NCBI RefSeq assembly: GCF_044386045.1
Contig: NZ_JBISCD010000040.1
Location: 1,116,001 to 1,180,000 of the forward strand
DNA: 64,000 nt
From: Thalassobellus sediminis
GTDB taxonomy: Bacteria; Bacteroidota; Bacteroidia; Flavobacteriales; Flavobacteriaceae
Direction of reading: 5' to 3'
Position 1 is the stretch's first letter, and every line of letters starts with the position of its first letter. Made by a program: the position numbers and the translations under genes. Shown here piece after piece: positions 26,181-35,149 of the stretch. Below the pieces are notes generated by a model. The model was not told the DNA's origin. It did no database searches and saw nothing but the letters and a program-made list of their open reading frames with translations.

Positions 26181-27191
26181 TTACACGATTTTAGATTTTA
26201 TTTTATTACCAAATCTTCTAGGTTTGAAATATTTATTAATTAATGGCACAAAGGCATTCATTATTAAAATAGCAAACGAAATACCTTCAGGGTAGGCGCC
26301 AAAAAGCCGTATTAAAACTGTAATTAACCCAATGCCAATAGCGAAAATAATCATGCCTTTTTTTGTCATAGGACTTGTAACCAGATCGGTTGCCATATAA
26401 AAGGCTCCTAAAATGGCACCACCAGATAGTAAATGAATTATTGGGTTGGTATATTGCTCTGCGTTTATAAACCAGAAAATACCGGTTATAACTGCCATAG
26501 AAGCTAATAGTGTTACAGGAATATGCCAAGTAATAACTTTTCTAATAATTAAATATAAGCCTCCTAATAGTAAGGTAATTGCCGACATTTCTCCTAAAGA
26601 ACCTCCTGTAAAACCAAATAACATGTCGATAGCTGAAGGTATTTTAGAACCAATTTCAGTCATTGTTTCTCCATATTGCAAGCCTTCTTTTATAATGCCT
26701 AACGGTGTTGCTCCTGTAACAGCGTCTACAAGTGTCGTGTTGTTTTCTATGGCTGTTGGCCACATGGTCATTTGTACTGGGAATGATACGAGTAAAAATA
26801 CACGACCTACTAAGGCAGGATTAAAAATATTAAAGCCTAAGCCACCAAAGGATAGTTTTGCTACGCCTATAGCAATTAAACTACCAACAATAATCATCCA
26901 AATAGGTAAGGTAGCAGGGAGATTGAAAGCTAGTAGAATACCAGTAATTAATGCAGAACCATCGGTAATTGTGACGTCTGTTTTTAAAAGATATTTTTGA
27001 ATAACATATTCAAACAACATACAGGAAGCAATGGCTACCGATGTTGCTATTAATGCGCTAATTCCAAAAACATATAAAGAAACTAAGAACGCTGGTATTA
27101 ATGCGATAACCACATCATACATGAGTTTTTTAGACGTTCTATCTGAGTGTACATGCGGAGATGCAGATACAATTATGGGTTGATTGCTCAT
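26181..27191 (-). CDS. rnfD: Electron transport complex subunit RnfD
   Basis: A 336-residue membrane subunit with nine to ten helices and the second covalent flavin site. The motif V-T-G-A-T-P-L places FMN on Thr162. Other conserved stretches are NIFNPALVGRVFLL and HLLSGGAILGAFYMATDLVT. It is part of the ion-translocating core with RnfA, RnfE and RnfG. It lies 2 bases after rnfC. Confidence 0.94.
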   Translation of the reverse strand: MSNQPIIVSASPHVHSDRTSKKLMYDVVIALIPAFLVSLYVFGISALIATSVAIASCMLFEYVIQKYLLKTDVTITDGSALITGILLAFNLPATLPIWMIIVGSLIAIGVAKLSFGGLGFNIFNPALVGRVFLLVSFPVQMTMWPTAIENNTTLVDAVTGATPLGIIKEGLQYGETMTEIGSKIPSAIDMLFGFTGGSLGEMSAITLLLGGLYLIIRKVITWHIPVTLLASMAVITGIFWFINAEQYTNPIIHLLSGGAILGAFYMATDLVTSPMTKKGMIIFAIGIGLITVLIRLFGAYPEGISFAILIMNAFVPLINKYFKPRRFGNKIKSKIV

Positions 27192-27193
27192 AG

Positions 27194-28522
27194 TTAGTTT
27201 TTAGTAGTATTTAACTTTTTAACAATATTTTTTCCAAACCTTATATAGTCTAATAATGGTCTATGTGAAGGGCAAACGTAGCTGCATGAACCACATTCTA
27301 TACAGGTCATAATATCTTCATAAGATGCTTTCTCATACATCCCTTTTTCTGAAAGATTCATTAGTAGATGAGGTTCTAATCCCATAGGGCATACGTTCAC
27401 GCACTCACTACAACGAATGCAGTTTTTGGGCTCACCTCTGCTAGCTTCATCTTCATGAATAGCTAAGATTCCTGAAGTGCCTTTAGTAACAGGAACGTCT
27501 AAGTTTTTAATTGCTTTTCCCATCATTGGTCCACCATTAATAATCTTACGAGTACCTTCTGGTAAACCACCAATTTCTGCTACTAAATCTTTAATAGGTG
27601 TGCCTATTTTTACCCAGTAGTTAGAGGCGTTTTCTAGTTTTTTTCCTGTAATAGTAACAACACGTTCTGTTAATGCTTTATCGTGCTGAACGGCCTCATA
27701 AATCGCAAAAATAGTTCCTACGTTATGCACAACAACGCCAACGTCTAATGGTAATCCGTTTTTAGGAACCTCCCTATTTAATATGGCGCTTACTAGTTGT
27801 TTTTCGCCTCCTTGAGGATATTTAACTTGTAAAGCAGCAACCTGAATTTTAGAATCGTTTTCTGTTAGTTTTTTAAAGATGTTTATCGCATCCTTTTTGT
27901 TGTTTTCAATACCTATAATGGCTTTGTTAATTTTTAAAGCGGTCATTAAAAGATGAATACCAACAATAATCTCTTCAGTTTTTTCAAGCATTAAACGATG
28001 GTCTGCTGTTAAGTAAGGTTCGCATTCTACACCATTAATAATGAGGTGATCTAAAACAGCGCCTTCTTTCACGGTTAGTTTTACATGCGAAGGAAATGTA
28101 GCCCCTCCTAAACCAACAATACCATAATCGTTGATTTTTTGTAATATGTCTTCAGACCCTAGAGTAATTTCTTTTTTTAAAGGGTATTTTATGTCTTCAA
28201 AATTAGTTTCATTTTTGGCATCTGTTCTAATTACGATGCATTGTTTTTTGTAGCCACTAGTATCTATTATTTTATCTAGTTTAGTAACTGTTCCTGCAAC
28301 AGGTGTATGTATGTTAGAAGAAACAAATCCGCCAGATTTAGCAATAACTTGCCCTTTTTCTATTTTGTCTTTAACATTAACAATTATTTCGGCAGGTATA
28401 CCAATATGTTGAGATATGGGTACATATACAATTTTAGGTACCGTCATTCTTTTAATGCCTTTTGATGATGTTATTTTATTTTCTGGAGGATGGATACCGC
28501 CTTTTGGAAATGTTTTAAGCAT
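27194..28522 (-). CDS. rnfC: Electron transport complex subunit RnfC
   Basis: A 442-residue peripheral subunit that is the NADH-side entry point. The N-terminal third has the biotinyl/HlyD-like barrel (VIAKSGGFVSSNIHTPVAG), the Rossmann-like core has GLGGATFPSHVKL (FMN/NADH site) and GVECEPYLTADHRLM, and the C-terminus holds two [4Fe-4S] motifs, CIRCSECVNVCPMGLEP and CIECGSCSYVCPSHRP. The absence of long C-terminal repeats sets it apart from the large enterobacterial RsxC. Its start overlaps the rnfB end by 8 bases. Confidence 0.95.
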   Translation of the reverse strand: MLKTFPKGGIHPPENKITSSKGIKRMTVPKIVYVPISQHIGIPAEIIVNVKDKIEKGQVIAKSGGFVSSNIHTPVAGTVTKLDKIIDTSGYKKQCIVIRTDAKNETNFEDIKYPLKKEITLGSEDILQKINDYGIVGLGGATFPSHVKLTVKEGAVLDHLIINGVECEPYLTADHRLMLEKTEEIIVGIHLLMTALKINKAIIGIENNKKDAINIFKKLTENDSKIQVAALQVKYPQGGEKQLVSAILNREVPKNGLPLDVGVVVHNVGTIFAIYEAVQHDKALTERVVTITGKKLENASNYWVKIGTPIKDLVAEIGGLPEGTRKIINGGPMMGKAIKNLDVPVTKGTSGILAIHEDEASRGEPKNCIRCSECVNVCPMGLEPHLLMNLSEKGMYEKASYEDIMTCIECGSCSYVCPSHRPLLDYIRFGKNIVKKLNTTKN

Positions 28523-29435
28523 CGGTCTTTAGTTTATCAGATTCAACATTTGCTTTAGCTATAGGTTCAACCTTTTTTACCTTTTCAACTTTTGGTTCAA
28601 CTTTCTTAACCTTTTTCTTCGGGAAATTTGTTTCTATAATGGAATGCGTAGGACATACATCCACACATTTTCTACATAACGTACAGGCTACAGAATCTAT
28701 ATATGCTAAGTTGTTAGACATGTCTATAGCGTCTTTAGGACAAATATCTTCACATTTAGAGCATCCAATACAAGCCACTGCACACGATTTTTTTGCAATA
28801 CCAGCTTTGTCTTGATTCAAGCAGCCAATAAATATTTTTAAATCTCTTTTATGTTTAGGGCGCATTTCAATAATGTCTCTCGGACAGGCTTCAGCGCAGG
28901 CACCACAAGACGTACATTTATCTGTGATTATTACGGGGAGTCCGGTAGTTTCATCCATGTACATGGCATCGAATTTACAGACAGCTACACAATCGCCATC
29001 GCCTAAACAACCATATTGGCAATCGGTTTCTCCACTATAAATCATTGCAGAGATAGCGCAATTTCTAGGGCCTTGATATTCGGTGGTTTTTGGTCGTACT
29101 TCACAACTGCCTTGACAGAGTAAAACAGCAAGAGTAGGATCTTTTTCTGTAACTTCTTTTCCTAAAACGGTAGCTACTTCTTTCATAACATCGTTGCCTC
29201 CTACAGGGCAAAAAAGATCTGAAATATCATCAGAGCTAACCAATTTTTCGGCGAAAGCTTTGCAACCAGGAGAGCCACAACCACCACAATTGGCAGCTGG
29301 TAATAACTCATCAACTTCTCCTATTAAAGGATCTTCATAAACATAGAATTTTTTAGAAACTACATATAGTACAATAGCTGCAATGATACCCAAGGAAGCT
29401 AATAAGAAAACACTATTTAAAACGGATTCAGACAT
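28515..29435 (-). CDS. rnfB: Electron transport complex subunit RnfB
   Basis: A 306-residue iron-sulfur subunit that accepts electrons from ferredoxin. One N-terminal helix anchors it (about 5-25), followed by the Fe-S fold NCGGCGSPGCKAFAEKL and then a string of ferredoxin motifs: CQYGCLGDGDCVAVC, CTSCGACAEACP, CIGCSKCEDICP and CTLCRKCVDVCP. The number of clusters (about five sites) is at the high end for the family, as in anaerobes. The tail is a Lys/Glu/Val-rich repeat (KVEPKVEKVKKVEP). It lies 5 bases after the RseC-like gene. Confidence 0.94.
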   Translation of the reverse strand: MSESVLNSVFLLASLGIIAAIVLYVVSKKFYVYEDPLIGEVDELLPAANCGGCGSPGCKAFAEKLVSSDDISDLFCPVGGNDVMKEVATVLGKEVTEKDPTLAVLLCQGSCEVRPKTTEYQGPRNCAISAMIYSGETDCQYGCLGDGDCVAVCKFDAMYMDETTGLPVIITDKCTSCGACAEACPRDIIEMRPKHKRDLKIFIGCLNQDKAGIAKKSCAVACIGCSKCEDICPKDAIDMSNNLAYIDSVACTLCRKCVDVCPTHSIIETNFPKKKVKKVEPKVEKVKKVEPIAKANVESDKLKTDA

Positions 29436-29440
29436 GCTAA

Positions 29441-29869
29441 TTATATTTTTATTATGGAAATTTTAAAGGCACTTTTTAATGTGTTTTTTAAAAAGTAGAG
29501 CGTTAAATAATAAGGGATTAATATGGCAAGTGATAACAGTCCTGCTATCCATTCTTTTAAATAAATAGATGCAATTATTAACGTGAAAAACATTAATATA
29601 AATGGAAAAACATAAGCCCAAAACACGGCTTTAAAACCAAGTGCTTTTTTTAAAGCAACACGAACAGGTTCATTAATTTTATAACAATCATCAAGGTTTG
29701 CTATTTCAATGTTTTTAGTATTAGATTCTGAAATACCACAAGCAGCCTTAGCTCGACAAGATTCGCAATGAACGTTTTGTTCTAAGGAAACCACAATAGA
29801 TTCATCTGCAATTTTAGAGACAACACCAGCGTGGGTAAATGTGTTTTTATTTGATGATTGAGAATTCAT
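29441..29869 (-). CDS. RseC/SoxR-reducing-system family protein
   Basis: A 142-residue membrane protein at the head of the Rnf operon. The N-terminal part has CESCRAKAACG, the conserved four-cysteine RseC motif (three to four Cys), and the C-terminal half has two transmembrane helices (FKAVFWAYVFPFILMFFTL and a second). In enterobacteria RseC works with Rsx/Rnf to keep SoxR reduced. In Bacteroidota it leads rnf operons as here, which suggests a general assembly or regulatory role; that is inference. Confidence 0.88.
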   Translation of the reverse strand: MNSQSSNKNTFTHAGVVSKIADESIVVSLEQNVHCESCRAKAACGISESNTKNIEIANLDDCYKINEPVRVALKKALGFKAVFWAYVFPFILMFFTLIIASIYLKEWIAGLLSLAILIPYYLTLYFLKNTLKSAFKISIIKI

Positions 29870-30035
29870 AAATACATTTCATTATTTTAAGAAATTCATA
29901 TTGTAAAATTAATCTATTGACTTAGGTAATTTTATGACTTATGTTAGCTTTGATATTGAAGAATTATTAATTTTAATCTAAAAAAATATTTACAAATTGC
30001 TTCGGAGGTATTGTTTTTGTTGATAATTCAATTGT

Positions 30036-30087
30036 CTACTAATTTAGTAGGATTAATAGTTTAATTGAAATTATTTACTTATTTTTG
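30036..30087 (+). promoter_or_regulatory. Promoter region of the [2Fe-2S] ferredoxin gene
   Basis: TATTTTTG (30080-30087) matches TAnnTTTG, 18 bases before the ATG. About 30 bases upstream is the inverted repeat CTACTA-ATT-TAGTAG (30036-30050), a possible operator. The divergent gap to the Rnf operon is 235 bases. Confidence 0.45.
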
Positions 30088-30104
30088 CCACTTAAAATTT
30101 TTGA

Positions 30105-30434
30105 ATGTCAGATATTACAATAAAGATAACAGATAGAGATGGTGTAGCACATACTTTGCTAGCGCCAACAGATATGGCTATGAACCTTATGGAGGTTGTA
30201 CGGTCTTATGAATTAGCCCCAGAAGGCACTATTGGAGTTTGTGGTGGTATGGCAATGTGTGCTTCTTGTCAATGTTACGTAACTAGTGATACTGAGTTGC
30301 CAGAAATGGGTGATGATGAAGAAGCCATGCTTTCTGAAGCTTTTGATGTTAAAGACAATTCTCGTTTAGGTTGCCAAATACAAATGACACCAGAAATGGA
30401 AGGTCTTGAAGTAGAGCTTGCTCCTGAGAGTTAG
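30105..30434 (+). CDS. [2Fe-2S] ferredoxin, adrenodoxin type
   Basis: A 109-residue soluble ferredoxin with one [2Fe-2S] cluster. The ligand loop GVCGGMAMCASCQCYV and the later LGCQIQMTPEMEGL fit the adrenodoxin/ISC Fdx class (C-x5-C-x2-C ... C). It can serve in cluster assembly or in redox chemistry for oxygenases. It starts just past the Rnf operon in the divergent direction, so it may share regulation, but it is not a partner of PFOR by type. Its stop overlaps the converging phosphoesterase gene by 4 bases. Confidence 0.92.
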   Translation: MSDITIKITDRDGVAHTLLAPTDMAMNLMEVVRSYELAPEGTIGVCGGMAMCASCQCYVTSDTELPEMGDDEEAMLSEAFDVKDNSRLGCQIQMTPEMEGLEVELAPES

Positions 30435-31333
30435 AGTTTTTTATAGTCTAATAATTTTCTTGGGCCTTCTAGTAGTGTTTTTACAATTTGAAGTGTGCCG
30501 TCATCTTTAGTTGCAATATGCCATTTTATAAGTGAAATGGTTCCATTTTCAATTTCAATACCTGTAATACTTCGTGGGTGAACACAGCTACCATCGTTAA
30601 AAAACGCAATGTCTCCAGGTTCTGGAAATCGAGGTCGGTGAGTATGCCCAACAATGGTTAGTAAGTTGTTGTTTTCAGAAATCCATTTTTTTGTTCTACG
30701 TTCTACTTTAATAAGTTCTTTGTAGTTTTTTGCAGGACTTGTAGGGTCTGCTATTCCCATAACGTTTAAGGGTTTCCATAGAATACGTACCATAAAACGA
30801 CTCCATTTCCAGAATAAGAAATTCCACCAATCGGCTTGATGTCCATGTGTTAAAAATACTTCTTGATTGGTTTTAGTATGTTTTAAAATGATGCCTTCAT
30901 GGTATGTAATGTCTCCAAAAAGTTCGACATCTTCACCTGTTTTTGCATCAAAATAAGTAGATAAATGTTTTTTTACATAATCTGGGTTTCTGTAAACCAT
31001 ATCATGGTTTCCCCAAATCATGTGTAATCTATTTGCTTTATGAAATAGTTTCATAAGCATGAACACATTTTTATGTGCATTTAGAATAGAGCTGAATGCA
31101 ATGTTTTCCCATAATTCATCACCATCACCAACTTCGCAATATTGAAACCCTTCAGCATAATAATGCTTTAATGCATGAAAATAAATATTTCTATTATTTG
31201 CAAAATCGTCTGCAAAACTATTATCACCTCGATGGCAATCACTAAATAAAATGAATTTGCTAGCATCATCAAAGTCAATGACTTTGGCATGTTTATAGGC
31301 GTTATCTAATCTTTTTTTCGATGAAACATTCAT
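30431..31333 (-). CDS. LpxH-like metallophosphoesterase
   Basis: A 300-residue calcineurin-like phosphoesterase counted from the ATG at 31333; the frame extends 21 codons further (to 31396) without homology. The five metal-binding blocks are visible: FSDCHRGD, GDGDELW, IWGNHDMVY, LTHGHQADWW and VGHTHRPRFP. This pattern is close to UDP-2,3-diacylglucosamine hydrolase (LpxH) and relatives, but the protein is longer than LpxH and the substrate may differ. It has no signal peptide. Confidence 0.8.
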   Translation of the reverse strand: MNVSSKKRLDNAYKHAKVIDFDDASKFILFSDCHRGDNSFADDFANNRNIYFHALKHYYAEGFQYCEVGDGDELWENIAFSSILNAHKNVFMLMKLFHKANRLHMIWGNHDMVYRNPDYVKKHLSTYFDAKTGEDVELFGDITYHEGIILKHTKTNQEVFLTHGHQADWWNFLFWKWSRFMVRILWKPLNVMGIADPTSPAKNYKELIKVERRTKKWISENNNLLTIVGHTHRPRFPEPGDIAFFNDGSCVHPRSITGIEIENGTISLIKWHIATKDDGTLQIVKTLLEGPRKLLDYKKL

Positions 31334-31434
31334 AACTAAAATATTATAATGTAGATAAAAATTTAATGAATGTCGCAAATGCACTTTGAGAAACATTAAA
31401 TATTAAGCACATGAAAACATAAAGTAAATGTAAA

Positions 31435-31465
31435 CAAAAAAGCGTTTCAATTTGAAACGCTTTTT
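31435..31465 (-). terminator. Terminator of the PPi-PEPCK candidate
   Basis: AAGCGTTTCAA and TTGAAACGCTT form a perfect 11-bp stem with T-runs on both strands, 29 bases after the stop of the 31494-34940 gene. Confidence 0.85.
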
Positions 31466-31493
31466 AAGGATTAAGAAAAACTTACTATTTGTT

Positions 31494-34400
31494 TTATTTA
31501 CAATATAAAGGATCAGCTCCAATAGTTCCTACTAAACGATTTAAATAATCACTCGATTTAACATCGTTGTAGCTTTCTTTTACAGATTGTAAACGCTCAT
31601 TTATTTTCATTTCAGATACTAAAGCTTCATTATTTGGGTTTGCCATAAATGCTTCTAAATATGCTATTTGAGAATCGTAAAAAGAAATGTCTTTTTTCTG
31701 TTTTAATGCTAATCGTTCTTTATACCAATCACTATTAATTACATAGTCTCTATCAAAATATTTGCGCAATTCTGGGTCGCTAATATCTTTTCCTTCATAT
31801 GTGCCATAAGTCATAATGTGTAATAAAATTTTTAATGGTGGAATAGCAGATTCAATACTACCATCTTCAAAATAGCTTTTTGCTACTTTTTCTTGAGCTT
31901 CAACAATATTATTAATGCCATCTACATAATCTTCTAAACCTTGTAATTCTGGTTTTAACATTTTTTCATTAAAAACAGCTGTAGGCTCGTCAAATAAACG
32001 GTTTAAGCATCTTAAAGAAAATGTTTTGGTAATTCTGTAACCTAAACGACTTGCTAAAATGGTTTTTCCATTGTATTCAAAATCTTCAAGTTTTTCTAAA
32101 GAGCCATTTTGTATTAATTTTATTGGGTCTCTATCTTTTGGATCCAAACGTGCCCAAATTTCTGGAATAAGTAAACTAATATCATGGTCTATTTTATTTT
32201 CTGCACCAACATATCCAGCAGCAGTACTAAATCCATTAGATTCTGTTAAAATATGAGATAATAAGGCGTTATTTAAATCTGTAGTAGGCGTTAGCATATT
32301 GAATGGTGCTTTTGTTAAAGCGCCTTCAGAACCTGCTCCTGTAGTTGATGGCGACTTACCTGTTAGGCTACAAATAAAGTCCATAAACAATTCTGGAGTT
32401 TCTTGGTAATGAATTGGATTGTATACTGCTAATGGACGAATACCAGCGGCTTTATCAACAGGGTTGTTTCTTCTTCCTGGAAGAACAGCATTTACTATAT
32501 GAACTACTGGTTCATCTATTTTTATTTTTCTTAATAATCGTACACCAGTATCAGCTAAATAACTTTCCTCAGTTTCTTTAATATGTCTACTGGGTTCTAA
32601 ATAGCGAGGGTTTGCAGTAGGTTCGCCATTTACAATTCTAGTATGCGATGGTAGAACAAAATATTCTTCTTCATTATCACTGTTTACAATAGATGTAATA
32701 AAGTCTTTTACTGGTTGTGTATATTTATCGAAGTTTATTGTGTCTTCATAAATAGCAGTAGCATCTTGCTTTTTTAATAATTCATAATTTGTTAAAAAAC
32801 GACCATTAGAAACAATATCTAACTCTGCATTTTTATCATAGCCTCTTATAACAGCCTCGTCGGGTCTTTGGAATAAATGTGCTTCACAGTTGGTTAGTAC
32901 TTTAACACTTTTGTTACTAAATTCTGGATTTAAGTTTGATATTAGATCTCTTGGTAATGTTATTGATGCAGTAATATCATCTTCGGTTTGAATTTTTTCA
33001 CAAGGAGAAAAATCAGATCTTAATTTGTTTAACATCCAGTTTCCTTTTTGATTAAAACCGATACGCACATAACTACCGACAACAGGGGTGTTATTATGCA
33101 ATAGACCTGTGCCTTTTTGTCCATTAATAATTTCAACAGACATATAATCTTTCCAGTTTAAAGAACCATGTGCTTGTCTGTAAAGTCGTTTTACAAATAA
33201 TACTAAGGATCTAATATGAACAGGAATGTTGTTTAAAAATTCGTTAAATTCATCTGAGTTTTCTTTTGAAGGCGTTAATAGTTTTACTGCAGAGCTTAAT
33301 GTTCTGTCTTCACTTAAAAAATGTCTAGACTTTGGTCTATTTGGGTCTTTAATTTTCCAACGAGAAGAATAGTTAAATTCTATTATTTCATCTGCTTTTT
33401 TAAAGTCTTCATCAATATTATGTATGTTAAACGTACTATAAGTAATAGCGTTTTGCATAGACTTTGAAATTTCGGATTTACCACCACCAGAAACGGTACA
33501 AGGTTTGTGACAAAAAACACCTTCGGCAAATGTGTCAACTATTCGCCATAAATTAATGCTTTTATGTTTTTCTAATCTGAATTTGTTTCCAGTTGGATGA
33601 ACATATGTTTTGTATGGAGATATTGTTAGTTTTTGGTCTTTGCCACCATGTTTCCATGTAATACTATTAGTGTTTGTGTTTACATATGAAAATTCTGGAA
33701 TGTATATAATGTTTGGATATTTCTTATCTACAGCATAATTTTCAGGCATGATGTCAATCTTATCTCCTAACAGTGTTTTAACACCTTCAAAAGTGTGTTT
33801 ACTTCCATTAAATTCGAAGTAATCTTTACCGTCTAAAGTATCTCCCATTACTCTTCTAGCAAAAGCCATTGCACCACCAGCATGTTCTTCTTCAACTAAG
33901 CCAAATAAATTAGCTGAATAACTAATTTGTGTTTTTATTTCTTTTTTTGAATACCCATAATAATTATCTGCAATTAGAGTAATTACAATACCCCTATCAT
34001 CTCTACAAGTAATTTTGAAAGCGCCACCATCATTATATAATTCGTTGACATCTTTCCAGCACATGCCATCACGTTTTTGACGCTCAGTTGCATCATTAAA
34101 ATGTGGTAACCCTACATCTTTCTTTTTTAGTGTTATTAATTGAGGTGCTAAAACAATACAACCTGTATGCCCAGTCCAGTGTTCTGTGTCTAATGCCGCA
34201 TCATTTAAAGCTAAATTAGGGTTGCCAGCGTTTCCGAAAATAGATTCAACAAAATCTAAATTACTAACTAGATTTCCAGGAGCAAAAAAACGAACTTCTA
34301 ATGATTTTTTAGAAATTAAATTAGGTACTTCTGGGCAAACAGTTGGTCTTAATAACATGGATACCATTGTTTTTGCCTTTTCTTCTTGATTGGCAGTAAA

Positions 34401-34940
34401 TGGTAATATTTTTAATTCCTCAGAAGGGTTAAATGCTGAATTTAAAAGGTGAGCAAAAGTAATTTTAGGCACCTCTTTTTTGTCTAAAGGAACTGGTAGT
34501 GGTCCCTCAACAATATGAAAGGTGCCTTTTGTTGTTCTTTTATCGTGTAAAGGGTTGTTTAAAATACCTTGTTTTACTCTGTTAGAAGTAACTAAATTAC
34601 TTTTAAATAGATTTCCATTAGGAGGTAAGCTAACCTCTCTAGCATGGCCTTTTTTAGATAATATTAATGTGTTGTTAGGTATTTTGAATGATTTATTAAT
34701 TGAAACTTCTTTTAAATAGGTATCAATAAAATTCTGAATTCTAGAATCTGCAGGACAATGATGATCTGCCAATAATCTTGATTTTTCACGGATACTTTTT
34801 ATTAATCCTGTGGTAAGTAACTCAAATTTTGGATCACAAAATTTTTCGTCACTTTCCTCGTTGTCTTTAAAAATAGGCTGATCTAGTGCAGCTAACTGTA
34901 AATTAATAAACTGAACAATATTTTTCCTTGATTCTTGCAT
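31494..34940 (-). CDS. Probable PPi-type phosphoenolpyruvate carboxykinase
   Basis: A 1148-residue cytoplasmic protein. I recognise it as the PPi-dependent PEPCK family described in Entamoeba and propionibacteria, about 1150 residues long, which interconverts oxaloacetate plus pyrophosphate and PEP plus phosphate and CO2. Supporting segments are NPLHDKRTTKGTFHIVEG, SIFGNAGNPNLALNDAALD followed by TGHTGCIVLAP (about 255-262), GGAFKITCRDDRGIVIT, NYYGYSKKEIKTQISYSA and the P-loop-like SGGGKSEISKS (about 484-494, Lys488). No signal, no membrane helix. It has a strong terminator and is probably monocistronic. The alternative is a family paralogue of unknown activity, so the reaction is inferred from resemblance. 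Confidence 0.7.
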   Translation of the reverse strand: MQESRKNIVQFINLQLAALDQPIFKDNEESDEKFCDPKFELLTTGLIKSIREKSRLLADHHCPADSRIQNFIDTYLKEVSINKSFKIPNNTLILSKKGHAREVSLPPNGNLFKSNLVTSNRVKQGILNNPLHDKRTTKGTFHIVEGPLPVPLDKKEVPKITFAHLLNSAFNPSEELKILPFTANQEEKAKTMVSMLLRPTVCPEVPNLISKKSLEVRFFAPGNLVSNLDFVESIFGNAGNPNLALNDAALDTEHWTGHTGCIVLAPQLITLKKKDVGLPHFNDATERQKRDGMCWKDVNELYNDGGAFKITCRDDRGIVITLIADNYYGYSKKEIKTQISYSANLFGLVEEEHAGGAMAFARRVMGDTLDGKDYFEFNGSKHTFEGVKTLLGDKIDIMPENYAVDKKYPNIIYIPEFSYVNTNTNSITWKHGGKDQKLTISPYKTYVHPTGNKFRLEKHKSINLWRIVDTFAEGVFCHKPCTVSGGGKSEISKSMQNAITYSTFNIHNIDEDFKKADEIIEFNYSSRWKIKDPNRPKSRHFLSEDRTLSSAVKLLTPSKENSDEFNEFLNNIPVHIRSLVLFVKRLYRQAHGSLNWKDYMSVEIINGQKGTGLLHNNTPVVGSYVRIGFNQKGNWMLNKLRSDFSPCEKIQTEDDITASITLPRDLISNLNPEFSNKSVKVLTNCEAHLFQRPDEAVIRGYDKNAELDIVSNGRFLTNYELLKKQDATAIYEDTINFDKYTQPVKDFITSIVNSDNEEEYFVLPSHTRIVNGEPTANPRYLEPSRHIKETEESYLADTGVRLLRKIKIDEPVVHIVNAVLPGRRNNPVDKAAGIRPLAVYNPIHYQETPELFMDFICSLTGKSPSTTGAGSEGALTKAPFNMLTPTTDLNNALLSHILTESNGFSTAAGYVGAENKIDHDISLLIPEIWARLDPKDRDPIKLIQNGSLEKLEDFEYNGKTILASRLGYRITKTFSLRCLNRLFDEPTAVFNEKMLKPELQGLEDYVDGINNIVEAQEKVAKSYFEDGSIESAIPPLKILLHIMTYGTYEGKDISDPELRKYFDRDYVINSDWYKERLALKQKKDISFYDSQIAYLEAFMANPNNEALVSEMKINERLQSVKESYNDVKSSDYLNRLVGTIGADPLYCK

Positions 34941-34971
34941 GATTAAAAAGGTTGTTTTTTTATATAAAAGC

Positions 34972-34979
34972 CAAATTTA
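34972..34979 (-). promoter_or_regulatory. -7 box for the PPi-PEPCK candidate
   Basis: On the minus strand TAAATTTG matches TAnnTTTG, 31 bases before the ATG. No -33 TTG was found. Confidence 0.35.
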
Positions 34980-35093
34980 AGTCATGAATTATTTTAAAAA
35001 CCTGTCGAAAGTCAGTTATTGAATAAATTTTAGTTGTTATGTCTTTTTGGACATGGTATTAATCTTATAAAAAACAGAATAAGTTAGATGTTT

Positions 35094-35119
35094 GGTATTA
35101 GTTATGTAAGTCTAATACC
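35094..35119 (-). terminator. Hairpin after the acyl-CoA dehydrogenase gene
   Basis: GGTATTAG and CTAATACC are perfect 8-bp arms around a 10-base loop, 31 bases after the gene's stop. There is no T-run, so it may stabilise the mRNA end rather than terminate transcription. Confidence 0.45.
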
Positions 35120-35149
35120 AGTAAGTATTAATTTATAATAAAAAGCAAA

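Noticed and set aside
24392..29435. A Na+-translocating NADH:quinone reductase (Nqr) instead of Rnf
   Set aside because: RnfB and RnfC with several ferredoxin motifs are present, and no NqrF/NqrA-type gene is seen.
30431..31396. The longer start at 31396 for the phosphoesterase
   Set aside because: The extra 21 codons show no homology and the ATG at 31333 begins the conserved part.
31494..34940. A GTP- or ATP-type PEP carboxykinase
   Set aside because: The protein is twice the length of those families and lacks their kinase 1a motif as seen in pckA at 2824-4440.
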